Origin: Clostridiales bacterium
GTDB lineage: Bacteria > Bacillota > Clostridia > Peptostreptococcales > Anaerovoracaceae
DNA: 64,000 nucleotides
Direction: 5' to 3'
Assembly (NCBI GenBank): GCA_012841925.1
Contig: DUTT01000052.1
Span: forward strand, 1-64,000
Of this stretch, positions 23,900-33,000 are shown in pieces; position 1 is the first letter of the stretch, and each line of letters opens with the position of its first letter. Made by a program: the position numbers and the translations under genes. Under the pieces are notes generated by a model. That model was not told where the DNA came from. It saw nothing but the letters and a program-made list of their open reading frames with translations, and did no database searches.

Positions 23900-24975
23900 G
23901 CGCTCGAACCGACGATGATGCCGCCGCCCAGCACGCGGTCCCCCCGGTACAGCACGGCTGACTGACCGGGCGCAGGGGCCCGCTGCAATTCGTCGAACAA
24001 GAGAAGCGCACCTTCGGTATCCGGAGCCAGGAGCACAGCTTGAGCGGCGCCGGTTGAGTAGCGGAGCTTTACCTCTACTGAGGCACCCTGCCAGGATTCC
24101 GGCACATGCCCGACCGCCCCAACATCTGTTAAAACCAGATCGCGCAGCCACACAATTCGCCGATACAGCTCCTCTTCGCATCCGAGAATCACACGATTCG
24201 AGCCGGCATCGCTGCCGATTACGTACATCGGCGTGCCGAACGTTACTCCGAGCCCTTTTCTCTGTCCGGGCGTATAGCGGTGAATGCCCTGATGGACACC
24301 GAGCACGCGGCCGCCTGCATCGACAAAATGGCCTTCCGGCGGATCAATTCCGCGATTCTTTAAAAACTCGGTGTAGGGCCCTTCTTGTATAAAACAGATA
24401 TCCATGCTTTCCGGTGCATCCCATACGGCAATTTTGCGCTCCTGCAGATACGAACGAACTTCCTGCTTGGATGCGATCTCTCCGAGCGGAAACACGCATC
24501 GATTCAAGGTCTCAGCCGAAAGCCGGTACAGCATATACGACTGATCCTTTTCTAAGCTTGCCGCCCTTCTCAGATACGGTTTTCCGTCTTGATCCCGCCC
24601 GATACGCGCGTAGTGGCCTGTAGCGATTCGCTCGATCCCAAGGCGATCCGCCTCCCGGCAGAGAGCATCAAACTTAATGTCCGGGTTGCAGATGATGCAG
24701 GGATTCGGCGTTTCGCCGCCGGCGTACGCCCTGCAAAACGGCTGCACGACCGTGTGTTCGAACGCTCCGGATACATCCAGACTGATCAGCGGTATATGCA
24801 GGCTGCTGGCCGCCTGTTCGGCTGCCTGCAGACCCTTGTCTGCATGAGTCCCCATTCGAAGATACAGCGCAGTCGGCGCGAGCCCCTGCTCCAGCAGCAT
24901 CGACGCTGCGGCCGCGCTGTCCGCACCGCCGCTGAAACCGATTAGAATCCGATGATCCTGCTCTTTGGATGACAC
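23896..24975 (-). CDS. mnmA: tRNA-specific 2-thiouridylase MnmA
   Basis: 359 residues, GTG start. ATP-pyrophosphatase loop FSGGADSAAAA (usually SGGVDS), catalytic Cys in NPCIICN and second catalytic Cys in MDICFI, with GHYARI, EKDQSYMLYRL and HRYTPGQRKGLGV between them. Thiolates U34 of Lys, Glu and Gln tRNAs. Sulfur donor gene (an IscS-type desulfurase) is not adjacent. Probably transcribed with comEA, 29 bases upstream. Confidence 0.94.
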   Translation of the reverse strand: MSSKEQDHRILIGFSGGADSAAAASMLLEQGLAPTALYLRMGTHADKGLQAAEQAASSLHIPLISLDVSGAFEHTVVQPFCRAYAGGETPNPCIICNPDIKFDALCREADRLGIERIATGHYARIGRDQDGKPYLRRAASLEKDQSYMLYRLSAETLNRCVFPLGEIASKQEVRSYLQERKIAVWDAPESMDICFIQEGPYTEFLKNRGIDPPEGHFVDAGGRVLGVHQGIHRYTPGQRKGLGVTFGTPMYVIGSDAGSNRVILGCEEELYRRIVWLRDLVLTDVGAVGHVPESWQGASVEVKLRYSTGAAQAVLLAPDTEGALLLFDELQRAPAPGQSAVLYRGDRVLGGGIIVGSSA

Positions 24976-25004
24976 CTGTGTCTCGCTCTCTTTCTCTGTT
25001 CGCT

Positions 25005-25508
25005 CTATAAACGTATGGAATCTTTAATCTTAGCGTACGTAGCCTGACCGATTCCCTTCACTTCCATCAGCTCTTCCAGCGCTCGAAACCCTCCGTACTC
25101 CTGGCGGTAGGCGATAATCGCTTTCGCTTTTGTCGGACCGATTCCGCTCAGCGTTTCCAATGTTCCCTGCGACGCATGGTTGATGCTCACCCGGCCGTCT
25201 GCTGAATCAGCCGTTCCGGGGCAACTCGCTTCCGTTGATTCACCGCTGCCGCCGCGGCTCGGTTCTCCGCCCTCTCCTGCGCTCAAAGCCTCAGAATTCT
25301 CTTCCGGAGCCGGAGAGGCGATGATCGTCCCGGAATCCGGATATTCGTATGTGTGAGGCGATTCGACTTCGGTTGCGATGTATAGAACATCGCGAACATC
25401 CGGTCCCGCCCGCCGTCCGAGCAGACCGCGCACTGCGGCCAGCAGCAAAAACACGACGATTACAATCTGGCGGACTTTCCCCCAGTCGGGCTTGCGTATG
25501 TTAAACAT
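25005..25508 (-). CDS. comEA: ComEA-like helix-hairpin-helix DNA-binding protein
   Basis: 167 residues: short basic cytoplasmic end, one membrane helix (about 13-30), a long Ser/Gly/Glu-rich linker, and a C-terminal double helix-hairpin-helix (VSINHASQGTLETLSGIGPTKAKAI onwards). ComEA binds incoming DNA outside the membrane during transformation. The SLBB domain seen in many ComEA proteins is missing, so this is a compact form. No comEC or comEB nearby, so competence is not shown by this gene alone. Confidence 0.85.
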   Translation of the reverse strand: MFNIRKPDWGKVRQIVIVVFLLLAAVRGLLGRRAGPDVRDVLYIATEVESPHTYEYPDSGTIIASPAPEENSEALSAGEGGEPSRGGSGESTEASCPGTADSADGRVSINHASQGTLETLSGIGPTKAKAIIAYRQEYGGFRALEELMEVKGIGQATYAKIKDSIRL

Positions 25509-25544
25509 ATCTCCTCCGGACTGCAGCCCGTTCCCGCTGGATAT

Positions 25545-25573
25545 AGTATAGCATAATTTACTTTAAATGTAAA
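25545..25573 (-). promoter_or_regulatory. promoter of comEA-mnmA
   Basis: TTTACA (25573-25568), 17-base spacer, TATACT (25550-25545) on the minus strand, inside a short AT-rich gap of about 130 bases. Confidence 0.82.
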
Positions 25574-25646
25574 TATTTGCCTTTCAAATAGTCGTCTTCG
25601 TATAGTTCGTTATAGAATGTGTCGTTTTCCTATGCCGTGTATCGCC

Positions 25647-26363
25647 TCACCATTCGTCCGGTTCTACGCAGTCCGACAGAGGCCGAACCGCGTCCCGGCA
25701 CATCCCGTACAGCTCCAGTCGCACGATGCGACACGTTTCTCTTTTATATTCGATGCCGAGAAACGCACATAGCGCTTCCGCAAGCTGCAGCGGGTTCATC
25801 GTCTCGCTGCCCGAAGCGCAGAGTACGGTGCGGATGTTCAGCGTCTCGCCGGCAATTTCAATTTTTTGTACATCCGTAATCAAGTGTTTCGCTTCGCGCG
25901 GAACATTCTTTTTTGTTTTTTTATCTCGTCTGTTTACGATGATGCTGTCTTGCAAAAAAAACGATTCGACAACCCCTGTAGCAGGTGGTGCGCTGCCCAG
26001 CGGTATGGAAATATCGTACGATGCATATTCCACGAGCGCCGGAATCGTTTTGGGCGAGAGTTCAATTTTGCGCGCATCGAGTATGCGGATTCCCTTCGGC
26101 AGGGCTGCGTTCGCAGAGTCCGCTAGCGAGTCTGTGTCAAACCGCTGCTCCGTCAGAAACTCTGCGTATTCGCTGACCGACTCAAAACCAAGCGACAGCG
26201 GCAGAGCAATGTACATCCGGGGCTTTGGATTATACCCTTTCGTGTGTGCAAGGTCGACACCGATGCGCCGAAACATGCGATGAAACAGCCGCTGCAGATC
26301 CAGGTGGGACAGCAGACGCATTTCTCCCTGTTTTGAAAACTTAAACATGTACCGGTACATCAT
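25647..26363 (-). CDS. TIGR03936 family radical-SAM-associated protein (DUF2344)
   Basis: 238 residues. N-terminal YRYMFKFSKQGEMRLLSHLDLQRLFHR and GYNPKPRMYIALPLSLGFES are the hallmark of this family, which nearly always follows the TIGR03960 radical SAM protein and can be fused to it. Molecular function unknown; the pair lies next to obgE/rplU/rpmA in many Clostridia, which suggests a link to RNA or ribosomes. Overlaps the radical SAM gene at an ATGATG junction. Confidence 0.9.
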   Translation of the reverse strand: MMYRYMFKFSKQGEMRLLSHLDLQRLFHRMFRRIGVDLAHTKGYNPKPRMYIALPLSLGFESVSEYAEFLTEQRFDTDSLADSANAALPKGIRILDARKIELSPKTIPALVEYASYDISIPLGSAPPATGVVESFFLQDSIIVNRRDKKTKKNVPREAKHLITDVQKIEIAGETLNIRTVLCASGSETMNPLQLAEALCAFLGIEYKRETCRIVRLELYGMCRDAVRPLSDCVEPDEW

Positions 26364-28225
26364 ACCCTCGCTCCCGCAAAGCAGTCGGCATAGCGATCGA
26401 TGCCGCAGTCATTGCAGGCATTGCGACAGTCAGGCGTCGTGCGCCCCTGCATCGCGAGTTCGTATTCGCACTCAAAATAGGCATCATCGACGCCGCAGTC
26501 GATCAAGCTGTACGGCAATATCGCTTCGGACGGGATCCGGCCGACAGAGACGTGATGCTCATCGATGCCGTGCTCGACCAGGAGCCGCTTCCATACGTCG
26601 GCCTGGAAATATTCGGTCCAGGCATCAAATCGACAGCCGGCACTCCAGGCATCGAACAGAAGCTCACCGATTCTCCGATCGCCGCGCGCCATAACCGTTT
26701 CGAGCAGACTCGTAAACGGATCGTGATAGCGGAACGAAACCCCTTTGATCTTGCGCAGCAGATCTTTCAGATAGAAGTGTTTGCGGCTCAATTCGTCCGG
26801 GGCGAGCAGCGCGCAGCGCATAAACGGGGTAAACGGCTTGGGTATAAAGTTCGACACGCTGACCGTCACATGAAAGCGGCCGCGCGCCGTCCCTTTTTCA
26901 TCGGCGGCAGCCTCCATAATCTTTCGGGCAAGGGATGCGATACCGAGGAGATCTTCGTCGGTTTCGGTCGGCAGGCCGACCATAAAGTAGAGCTTGACGG
27001 AATTCCACCCCAGATGCACCGCCTGTCGGACGGCGGAGAGAATTTCTTCTTCCGTAATGTTTTTATTGATGACGTCGCGCAATCTCTGCGTACCCGCTTC
27101 CGGTGCAAATGTAAGGCCGCTCTTCCGCGCCCCCTGAATTTCATCCAGCAGCGTAAAGCCGAGATTGTCGAGTCGCAGCGACGGCAGAGACAGGCTGATG
27201 CGGCTCTGGCGGCAGTCATCGGACAGCATCCGGACGAGATCTTCAAATTCGGAGTAATCCGACGAAGAAAGCGACATCAGCGAAAGTTCATCGTGCCCGC
27301 TGCTCGCAAGCTGCTGCAGCGCAATGTCCCTGATCTTCTCTTTACTGCGCTCCCTGACCGGACGATAAATCGATCCTGCCTGACAGAAACGGCATCCGCG
27401 GGAGCAGCCGCGGAAAATTTCAACAACCGCACGGTCGTGTACGACATCGATAAACGGTACCGGAGGCGCCGCCGGATAATCGATATCGTTGATATCCTGC
27501 ACGACGGCCTTCAGAATGCGATCGGGCGCTTCGGCCACCCGCTTATGGAATCCCGTAAGCGCATTGCCGGCATCGTACTGTGGTTCATAAAACGACGGCA
27601 CGTATACGCCCTGGAGCGTACAGATTTCCTTCAGGAAGCTCTCCCGGTTCCGGCCGCTCTCTTTCCAGAGTCCATAGCGCCTGCATAGGTCCACCGTCAG
27701 TTCTTCGCCGTCGCCGATCAGCACGACGTCTATAAAGTCGGCCAGCGGCTCGCTGTGAAAGGCACAGGGTCCCCCGGCGAGCACCAGAGGGCTGGATTCG
27801 TCCCGTTCGCTTGACCGCAGCGGAATGCCCGCAAGGTCGAGCATGTTCAGAATATTCGTGTACGACATTTCGTACTGCAGCGTAAAACCGACGATGTCCA
27901 TCTCCGACAGCGCCGTCTTTGTTTCCAGCGTAAACAGCGGCACGTGCGCCGAGCGCATTGCCTCTTCCATGTCGGGCGACGGCGCAAAGACGCGTTCGCA
28001 GTATGTGTGCTCCGTCTGATTCAGCAAATGATACAGAATCTGAAGGCCAACATAGGACATGCCGATCTCGTAACGGTCAGGAAAACAAAAGGCGAACCTT
28101 GTGAGATCCGTCCTGTTGTCCTTGACGATGCTGTTCAGTTCTCCCCCGATGTATCGGGCCGGTTTTTCCACGCGCATCAGCAGCTCTTCGAGCTGTGCGG
28201 CGTCAATCTTCGTATTTTTCATCAT
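26360..28225 (-). CDS. TIGR03960 family B12-binding/radical SAM protein
   Basis: About 621 residues. The N-terminal half resembles a cobalamin-binding fold; the radical SAM cluster motif is RGCSRGCRFCQAG (CxxxCxxC). C-terminal part includes YFQADVWKRLLVEHGIDEHH and a Cys-rich end (CRNACNDCGI). Probably modifies an RNA or protein, but no product is known for this family. Start is uncertain: ATG 28225 is chosen, with ATG 28222 and TTG 28237 as options; all overlap the end of obgE. Confidence 0.88.
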   Translation of the reverse strand: MMKNTKIDAAQLEELLMRVEKPARYIGGELNSIVKDNRTDLTRFAFCFPDRYEIGMSYVGLQILYHLLNQTEHTYCERVFAPSPDMEEAMRSAHVPLFTLETKTALSEMDIVGFTLQYEMSYTNILNMLDLAGIPLRSSERDESSPLVLAGGPCAFHSEPLADFIDVVLIGDGEELTVDLCRRYGLWKESGRNRESFLKEICTLQGVYVPSFYEPQYDAGNALTGFHKRVAEAPDRILKAVVQDINDIDYPAAPPVPFIDVVHDRAVVEIFRGCSRGCRFCQAGSIYRPVRERSKEKIRDIALQQLASSGHDELSLMSLSSSDYSEFEDLVRMLSDDCRQSRISLSLPSLRLDNLGFTLLDEIQGARKSGLTFAPEAGTQRLRDVINKNITEEEILSAVRQAVHLGWNSVKLYFMVGLPTETDEDLLGIASLARKIMEAAADEKGTARGRFHVTVSVSNFIPKPFTPFMRCALLAPDELSRKHFYLKDLLRKIKGVSFRYHDPFTSLLETVMARGDRRIGELLFDAWSAGCRFDAWTEYFQADVWKRLLVEHGIDEHHVSVGRIPSEAILPYSLIDCGVDDAYFECEYELAMQGRTTPDCRNACNDCGIDRYADCFAGARV

Positions 28226-29510
28226 CCCAGTATTCAAAATCGTAATCGATCACTCGAATCGTGTCCCCGTCCTCAAGCCCCATGTCCCGAAGTCGCTCGA
28301 TCGCTCCGCGTTCTTCGATGTAGCGCTGCAGGTGACGCAGCGAACCGGAATCATTAAAATTTGTGGAACGCACGATCTTTTCCAGCTGTTTCCCGTTCAG
28401 GATAAACAAATCCGCTTCTCTTCGAATGTAAATTTCCCGGTAGTCTTCGTCCTGTTCCGGCCTGACGGCGATGTACTCCTGCTCCGGTTGAGCGTGCTCA
28501 GCAGCTGCGCTTTCCTCTTCGCAGCGCAGAAGCAGCGCAAGGGCCGCATCCATCAGCGCATCGACGCCCTCTCCGGTGGGCGCGCAGATAGGAAAGACTT
28601 CGTATCCCAGCGCACGGATCTTCTCTTCGAACTCCTGCAGAGCAGTTTCTTCGGTCAAGTCGGTTTTGTTTGCCGCGACGATCTGCGGCTTCTGTGAAAG
28701 CGACGAACTGTAGGAGGCCATCTCTGCGTTCGTGCTGATAAAATCTGCAATCGGATCCCGTCCTTCGGAGCCGGACACATCGACGACGTGTATTAAAACC
28801 TTCGTGCGTTCGATGTGCTTCAGAAAGTCCAGTCCCAGGCCGAGCCCTTCGGAGGCCCCTTCGATCAGTCCCGGAATATCCGCAAGCACAAAGGAGTGCT
28901 CGTGCCGGTGCACGACTCCGAGGTTGGGCGTTTTCGTCGTAAACGGATAGTTGCCGATTTTGGGCCGCGCCTGCGTCGACACGGACAACAGCGTCGATTT
29001 TCCGACGTTCGGATAACCCACGAGTCCGACATCTGCGATGGATTTTAAAATCAGTTCGACCTCCACTTCCACGGCGGCGCCTCCAGCCTCCGCAAACTTC
29101 GGTGTCCGTCTCGTCGAGCTTTTAAAGCGGACATTTCCCCGGCCTCCGCGTCCGCCCCGCGCAGCGACGAGACTGTCTCCGGGACTGGCTAGATCTTTCA
29201 TCACGATCTGGGATTTCGCTTCGAGGACAACGGTGCCGACAGGTACGCGAATCACGAGATCCGCTCCTTTTTTACCGAACTGTTTTTTGCGCTTTCCATC
29301 TTCACCGTTTTCGGCCGCATATTTTTTCTTGTAGCGGAAATCCATGAGCGTTCTCAGATTCTCATCTGCAACGAACACGACATCGCCGCCCTTTCCTCCG
29401 TCTCCGCCGTCCGGACCCCCTTCGGGCACGAACGCTTCGCGTCGGAAAGAGACAGAGCCGTTTCCACCTCTGCCGGACTTAACCGAAATTTTGGCATGAT
29501 CTACAAACAT
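28203..29510 (-). CDS. obgE: GTPase ObgE/CgtA
   Basis: 435 residues. Glycine-rich Obg domain (1-158, with SGRGGNGSVSFRREAFVPEGGPDGGDGGKGGDV type repeats), central G domain with G1 GYPNVGKST, G3 DIPGLIEGA and NKTD, and the C-terminal OCT domain (about 350-430) found in Gram-positive Obg. Acts in 50S ribosome assembly and stress. Follows rplU and rpmA, its classic neighbours; a hairpin just upstream probably lowers its expression relative to them. Confidence 0.97.
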   Translation of the reverse strand: MFVDHAKISVKSGRGGNGSVSFRREAFVPEGGPDGGDGGKGGDVVFVADENLRTLMDFRYKKKYAAENGEDGKRKKQFGKKGADLVIRVPVGTVVLEAKSQIVMKDLASPGDSLVAARGGRGGRGNVRFKSSTRRTPKFAEAGGAAVEVEVELILKSIADVGLVGYPNVGKSTLLSVSTQARPKIGNYPFTTKTPNLGVVHRHEHSFVLADIPGLIEGASEGLGLGLDFLKHIERTKVLIHVVDVSGSEGRDPIADFISTNAEMASYSSSLSQKPQIVAANKTDLTEETALQEFEEKIRALGYEVFPICAPTGEGVDALMDAALALLLRCEEESAAAEHAQPEQEYIAVRPEQDEDYREIYIRREADLFILNGKQLEKIVRSTNFNDSGSLRHLQRYIEERGAIERLRDMGLEDGDTIRVIDYDFEYWDDEKYED

Positions 29511-29534
29511 CGAACTTTCTTTCCGTGCGATAAG

Positions 29535-29562
29535 AAAGCCCCTATGGGATCATAGGGGCTTT
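29535..29562 (-). terminator. hairpin between rpmA and obgE
   Basis: Perfect 12-base-pair stem AAAGCCCCTATG / CATAGGGGCTTT with a GGAT loop, 3 bases after the rpmA stop. The T tract on the minus strand is short and no promoter is seen before obgE, so partial termination with read-through is likely. Confidence 0.75.
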
Positions 29563-29565
29563 TGG

Positions 29566-29826
29566 CTACGCTTCCTGCGAGTACACGCTTACCTGTTTCC
29601 GCTTCTTGTCTTTTCTTTCGAATCTGACAATGCCGGTTTCTGTAGCAAACAGCGTATCGTCGCCGCCGATTCCCACGTTGTTTCCGGGATGGATCTTCGT
29701 CCCTCTCTGTCGAACCAATATGGTACCGGCGTTCACAAACTGACCGTCGGACCGCTTAACGCCGAGGCGTTTCGCTTGACTGTCTCTGCCGTTCTTGGAA
29801 CTGCCGACTCCTTTTTTACTTGCCAT
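29566..29826 (-). CDS. rpmA: 50S ribosomal protein L27
   Basis: 86 residues: [46 protein letters not shown]. The protein begins directly at the mature end. In most Bacillota L27 has a nine-residue extension cleaved by the protease Prp, encoded between rplU and rpmA. Here AAAGGAGGTGA sits just upstream of this ATG, and only 28 bases separate rplU and rpmA, so both the extension and prp are missing. Confidence 0.97.
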   Translation of the reverse strand: MASKKGVGSSKNGRDSQAKRLGVKRSDGQFVNAGTILVRQRGTKIHPGNNVGIGGDDTLFATETGIVRFERKDKKRKQVSVYSQEA

Positions 29827-29854
29827 GGTCCTTCACCTCCTTTGTCGGATCGGA

Positions 29855-30331
29855 TTATTGCATTGCGGCTTCGATCGTTTCGATCAGCACCGCATTGGTT
29901 GCTTTTTCGTCTACGTCGATTCCATTGGCGCGCGCATAGTCGATGAGCTCGGCCTTTTTCATGGATTTAAGCGACGGTTTTTCAGCCTGATCTTTATCTT
30001 CGGAGGCGCGCTGCACACCTGCTGTAGAAATCTCTACGATTTCGAGTTCGGTAAACGGCTGCCTGTGACCCTGCTTTTTGCGATAATTCTTCTTCGCTTT
30101 GTACTTGTAAATGATGACCTTTTTCGATTTGCCGTTCTCGACAACCCTGGCGTTTACGCTCGCACCGTCGATATATGGATTTCCGATAACGGTACCGGCT
30201 TCGCTTTGCAGCATCATCACCTGATCGAGAGCGATGCTGTCTCCTTCTGCGACGGCCAGTTTTTCAACCCGAATCACGTCGCCTTTCGAAACGCGGAACT
30301 GCTTTCCGCCTGTTTCTACGATTGCATACAT
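29855..30331 (-). CDS. rplU: 50S ribosomal protein L21 with C-terminal SAP/Rho_N-like extension
   Basis: 158 residues; the ordinary L21 core covers 1-102 (MYAIVETGGKQFRV, VIIYKYKAKKNYRKKQGHRQ). A ~55-residue extension follows: an acidic/basic linker, then a helix-extended-helix segment from residue 119 (SMKKAELIDYARANGIDVD ... NAVLIETI) that resembles SAP or Rho N-terminal nucleic-acid-binding domains. L21 binds 23S rRNA. First gene of the rplU-rpmA-obgE operon. Confidence 0.95.
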   Translation of the reverse strand: MYAIVETGGKQFRVSKGDVIRVEKLAVAEGDSIALDQVMMLQSEAGTVIGNPYIDGASVNARVVENGKSKKVIIYKYKAKKNYRKKQGHRQPFTELEIVEISTAGVQRASEDKDQAEKPSLKSMKKAELIDYARANGIDVDEKATNAVLIETIEAAMQ

Positions 30332-30412
30332 ACTGCCTTTCCCTCCTCTTACCGTCTCGCCCGCATCGGGTGGCCCAAGCGCTTTAAACCCATGCAGAGC
30401 GGCAACATTGGT

Positions 30413-30441
30413 AATATATCATAGGCAGCAGACCGTGTCAA
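30413..30441 (-). promoter_or_regulatory. promoter of rplU-rpmA-obgE
   Basis: TTGACA (30441-30436), 17-base spacer, TATATT (30418-30413) on the minus strand. The leader of about 75 bases before rplU is G/C rich and could hold an L21-type autoregulatory structure, which I could not fold reliably by eye. Confidence 0.85.
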
Positions 30442-30492
30442 ACAATATTTCGCCCGCTGTCGCCTCGAAGGTCCGGTGTACCATCCGGGCAA

Positions 30493-31572
30493 CTACGCAT
30501 CTTCGATGACGCCGTCCTCGTCGGCCATCGCCGACAAATCCGCATCCACTGCCTGCTCGGGAGATTTGACAAACAGCCGCTTGATCTCGCCTTCCAGCTC
30601 TTCTAAAAGCTCCGGATGCTCGAGGAGGTAGTTCTTGACATTTTCGCGCCCCTGACCGATCCGGTTGTCTTTGTAGCTGTACCAGGCGCCGGACTTATCC
30701 AGGATATCGGCTTCCACTGCGCAGTCCAGCACGTCGCCGGCCCTGGATATCCCTTCCCCGTACATGATGTCGAACTCGGCCATCTTAAACGGAGGAGCCA
30801 CTTTGTTCTTTACGACTTTGACGCGCGTGCGGTTTCCGATCATCTGATCCCCGCTCTTGATCGTCTCGATGCGGCGGACATCCAGACGAACGGACGAGTA
30901 GAACTTGAGCGCCCGGCCGCCGGTCGTCACTTCTGGGTTGCCGAACATGATGCCGACTTTTTCGCGAAGCTGGTTGATGAACACGACGGCCGTGTTCGTT
31001 TTATTGATGATGCCGGTCAGCTTGCGAAGTGCCTGGGACATGAGCCTGGCCTGCAGCCCCACGTGGCTGTCGCCCATGTCTCCCTGAATTTCGGCTTTGG
31101 GTACGAGCGCGGCGACCGAGTCGATGACCACGACGGAGATGGCCCCGCTTCGCACCAGCATTTCGCAGATTTCGAGCGCATCCTCTCCCGTGTCGGGCTG
31201 CGACACGAGCAGCTCGTCGATGTCGACACCGAGCGCCTTCGCGTAGATGGGATCCAGCGCATGCTCGGCGTCGATGAACGCCGCTTTGCCGCCTGCCTTC
31301 TGCGCTTCGGCGATGATGTGCAGAGCCAGCGTCGTCTTTCCGGAGGATTCCGGTCCGAATATTTCCGTTACGCGCCCCTTGGGAATCCCGCCGATTCCGC
31401 AGGCGATATCCAGAGAAATCGACCCCGTGGATATGGCCCCTATGTTGACCCTGGCGCTCTCGTCTCCAAGCTCCATGATCGTTCCTTTTCCAAACCTCTT
31501 ATCGATCTGAAGAAGCGCGGCCTCCAGAGCTTTGTCTTTTTCGGATTTCGCAGCTGTTTTATCACTCGCCAT
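30493..31572 (-). CDS. recA: recombinase RecA
   Basis: 359 residues from ATG 31572; GGAGGAAACC directly precedes this codon, whereas the in-frame ATG four codons earlier overlaps that site. Walker [10 protein letters not shown], Walker [20 protein letters not shown]-binding loop 2 region [22 protein letters not shown], acidic C terminus. Catalyses strand exchange and triggers LexA self-cleavage. The promoter carries a LexA box. Confidence 0.97.
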   Translation of the reverse strand: MASDKTAAKSEKDKALEAALLQIDKRFGKGTIMELGDESARVNIGAISTGSISLDIACGIGGIPKGRVTEIFGPESSGKTTLALHIIAEAQKAGGKAAFIDAEHALDPIYAKALGVDIDELLVSQPDTGEDALEICEMLVRSGAISVVVIDSVAALVPKAEIQGDMGDSHVGLQARLMSQALRKLTGIINKTNTAVVFINQLREKVGIMFGNPEVTTGGRALKFYSSVRLDVRRIETIKSGDQMIGNRTRVKVVKNKVAPPFKMAEFDIMYGEGISRAGDVLDCAVEADILDKSGAWYSYKDNRIGQGRENVKNYLLEHPELLEELEGEIKRLFVKSPEQAVDADLSAMADEDGVIEDA

Positions 31573-31621
31573 GGTTTCCTCCATTCTTACCCGACTCTCT
31601 GTCCGATGAAAAACACGTCAG

Positions 31622-31635
31622 AGAACATTTGTTCT
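31622..31635. promoter_or_regulatory. LexA (SOS) box of recA
   Basis: AGAACATTTGTTCT, a perfect 14-base palindrome with core GAAC-N4-GTTC. It lies 7 bases downstream of the recA -10, over the expected transcription start. Confidence 0.92.
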
Positions 31636-31642
31636 TTTGTCC

Positions 31643-31671
31643 ATGATAATACACGGAACACTTTTCGTCAA
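31643..31671 (-). promoter_or_regulatory. recA promoter
   Basis: TTGACG (31671-31666), 17-base spacer, TATCAT (31648-31643) on the minus strand; the LexA box follows immediately. Confidence 0.87.
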
Positions 31672-31716
31672 CCGTCATTTTAGCGCTATGTTTTACATAT
31701 ATTACCATTAATTAAC

Positions 31717-32958
31717 TTATTTGTCAATCACAAGTTCCCTATACAGCACGCGGAACATATGCACGACTGCGTTGCCGCGTATGGACTGCCGATTGGAATT
31801 CCGCAGCTGATAGCGGAAGCTCTGCACGCGTCCCCGGATGCACAGACCGATATACACCAGGCCGACCGGTTTTTCCTCCGAGCCTCCGTCCGGCCCGGCG
31901 ATGCCGGTGATGGAAATGCCGATATCGCTTCCGCTCACCTCATAAATACCCCGGGCCATCTCTTCGGCCACTTCTGCACTGACCGCTCCGTGTGCAGACA
32001 GCGTCTCTTCGGACACGCCCAGCTCCTCCACTTTGGCGCGGTTGCTGTACGTGACGATGCTGCGGTCGAACACCGCCGATGCGCCCGGCCTATCGGTGAC
32101 GGCTTTCGCAAACGATCCGCCTGTGCAAGATTCTGCCGAAGACAGCGTCAGCCGATGTTCATTCAAGTAGCGGAAGACGATGGACGAAATGCTTTCGTCC
32201 TCCTCACTGTATATATAAGGACCGATTCGTTCCCGGACTAACGCGACCATCTGCTCGACCGCCTGTTCGGCTTCCGCTCGCGTTTTGCGCTTGGAGGCGA
32301 TGCGCAGCGTCGATTCGTAGTTGCTCGCATACGTGGCCAGCGTCGGATCCGTCTGCGCTTCGATCAGGTCCATGACCTGTGTCTCCAGCATGGATTCGCC
32401 GAGCTCCATCACCCGCAGGGTCTTGTAATACAATACGCCGTCACTTCTCTGCTCCAGGAGCGGCCTCACATGCTGCTCGAACATCGGGATCATCTCATTC
32501 GGCGGCCCCGGCATGGATATGATCAGCTTTTCTTCCTTTTCGAGCATAAATCCCGGCGCCGTCCCGTTTGGATTCGGCAGAATGCTGGCGTGTTCCGGAA
32601 AGTTGGCCTGCTTTAAGTTGTTGTCGCTCATCACGCGATTATACTTTTTAAAATGCGCCTGCAGGATCGCAAGCTGATCGGGAAACGGCACGACGCGCTC
32701 CCCGAACACGTCGGCAATCGTCTCTTTGGTGAGGTCATCCTGCGTCGGGCCGAGTCCGCCGGTTGCGATGATCAGATCGCAGTCTTTGTATGCGTGCTGA
32801 ATCATCTCTTTGAGGCGCTGCGGGTTATCGCCGACGGTCATGTGGTACATGACATCGATTCCAATCTGAACCATCTGCTGGGACAGATAAGCGGTATTCG
32901 TGTTGAGAATCGAGCCGAACAGCAGTTCGGTTCCCACACTCAGGATAGTGCACTTCAT
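31717..32958 (-). CDS. cinA: CinA family protein (competence/damage-inducible)
   Basis: 413 residues. N-terminal molybdopterin-binding-like COG1058 domain (VGTELLFGSILNTNTAYLSQQM, ATGGLGPTQDDLTKETIA) and C-terminal CinA domain (SSAESCTGGSFAKAVTDRPGASAVF, ITGIAGPDGGSEEKPVGLVY) with nicotinamide-nucleotide deamidase signature. The family recycles NMN and/or hydrolyses ADP-ribose. The pgsA-cinA-recA order is conserved in Bacillota. Own ribosome site GGAGGCG. Confidence 0.94.
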   Translation of the reverse strand: MKCTILSVGTELLFGSILNTNTAYLSQQMVQIGIDVMYHMTVGDNPQRLKEMIQHAYKDCDLIIATGGLGPTQDDLTKETIADVFGERVVPFPDQLAILQAHFKKYNRVMSDNNLKQANFPEHASILPNPNGTAPGFMLEKEEKLIISMPGPPNEMIPMFEQHVRPLLEQRSDGVLYYKTLRVMELGESMLETQVMDLIEAQTDPTLATYASNYESTLRIASKRKTRAEAEQAVEQMVALVRERIGPYIYSEEDESISSIVFRYLNEHRLTLSSAESCTGGSFAKAVTDRPGASAVFDRSIVTYSNRAKVEELGVSEETLSAHGAVSAEVAEEMARGIYEVSGSDIGISITGIAGPDGGSEEKPVGLVYIGLCIRGRVQSFRYQLRNSNRQSIRGNAVVHMFRVLYRELVIDK

Positions 32959-33000
32959 TCGTTCGCCTCCATTTGTGTCAACGGGCGTCGCCCGTTCGCG

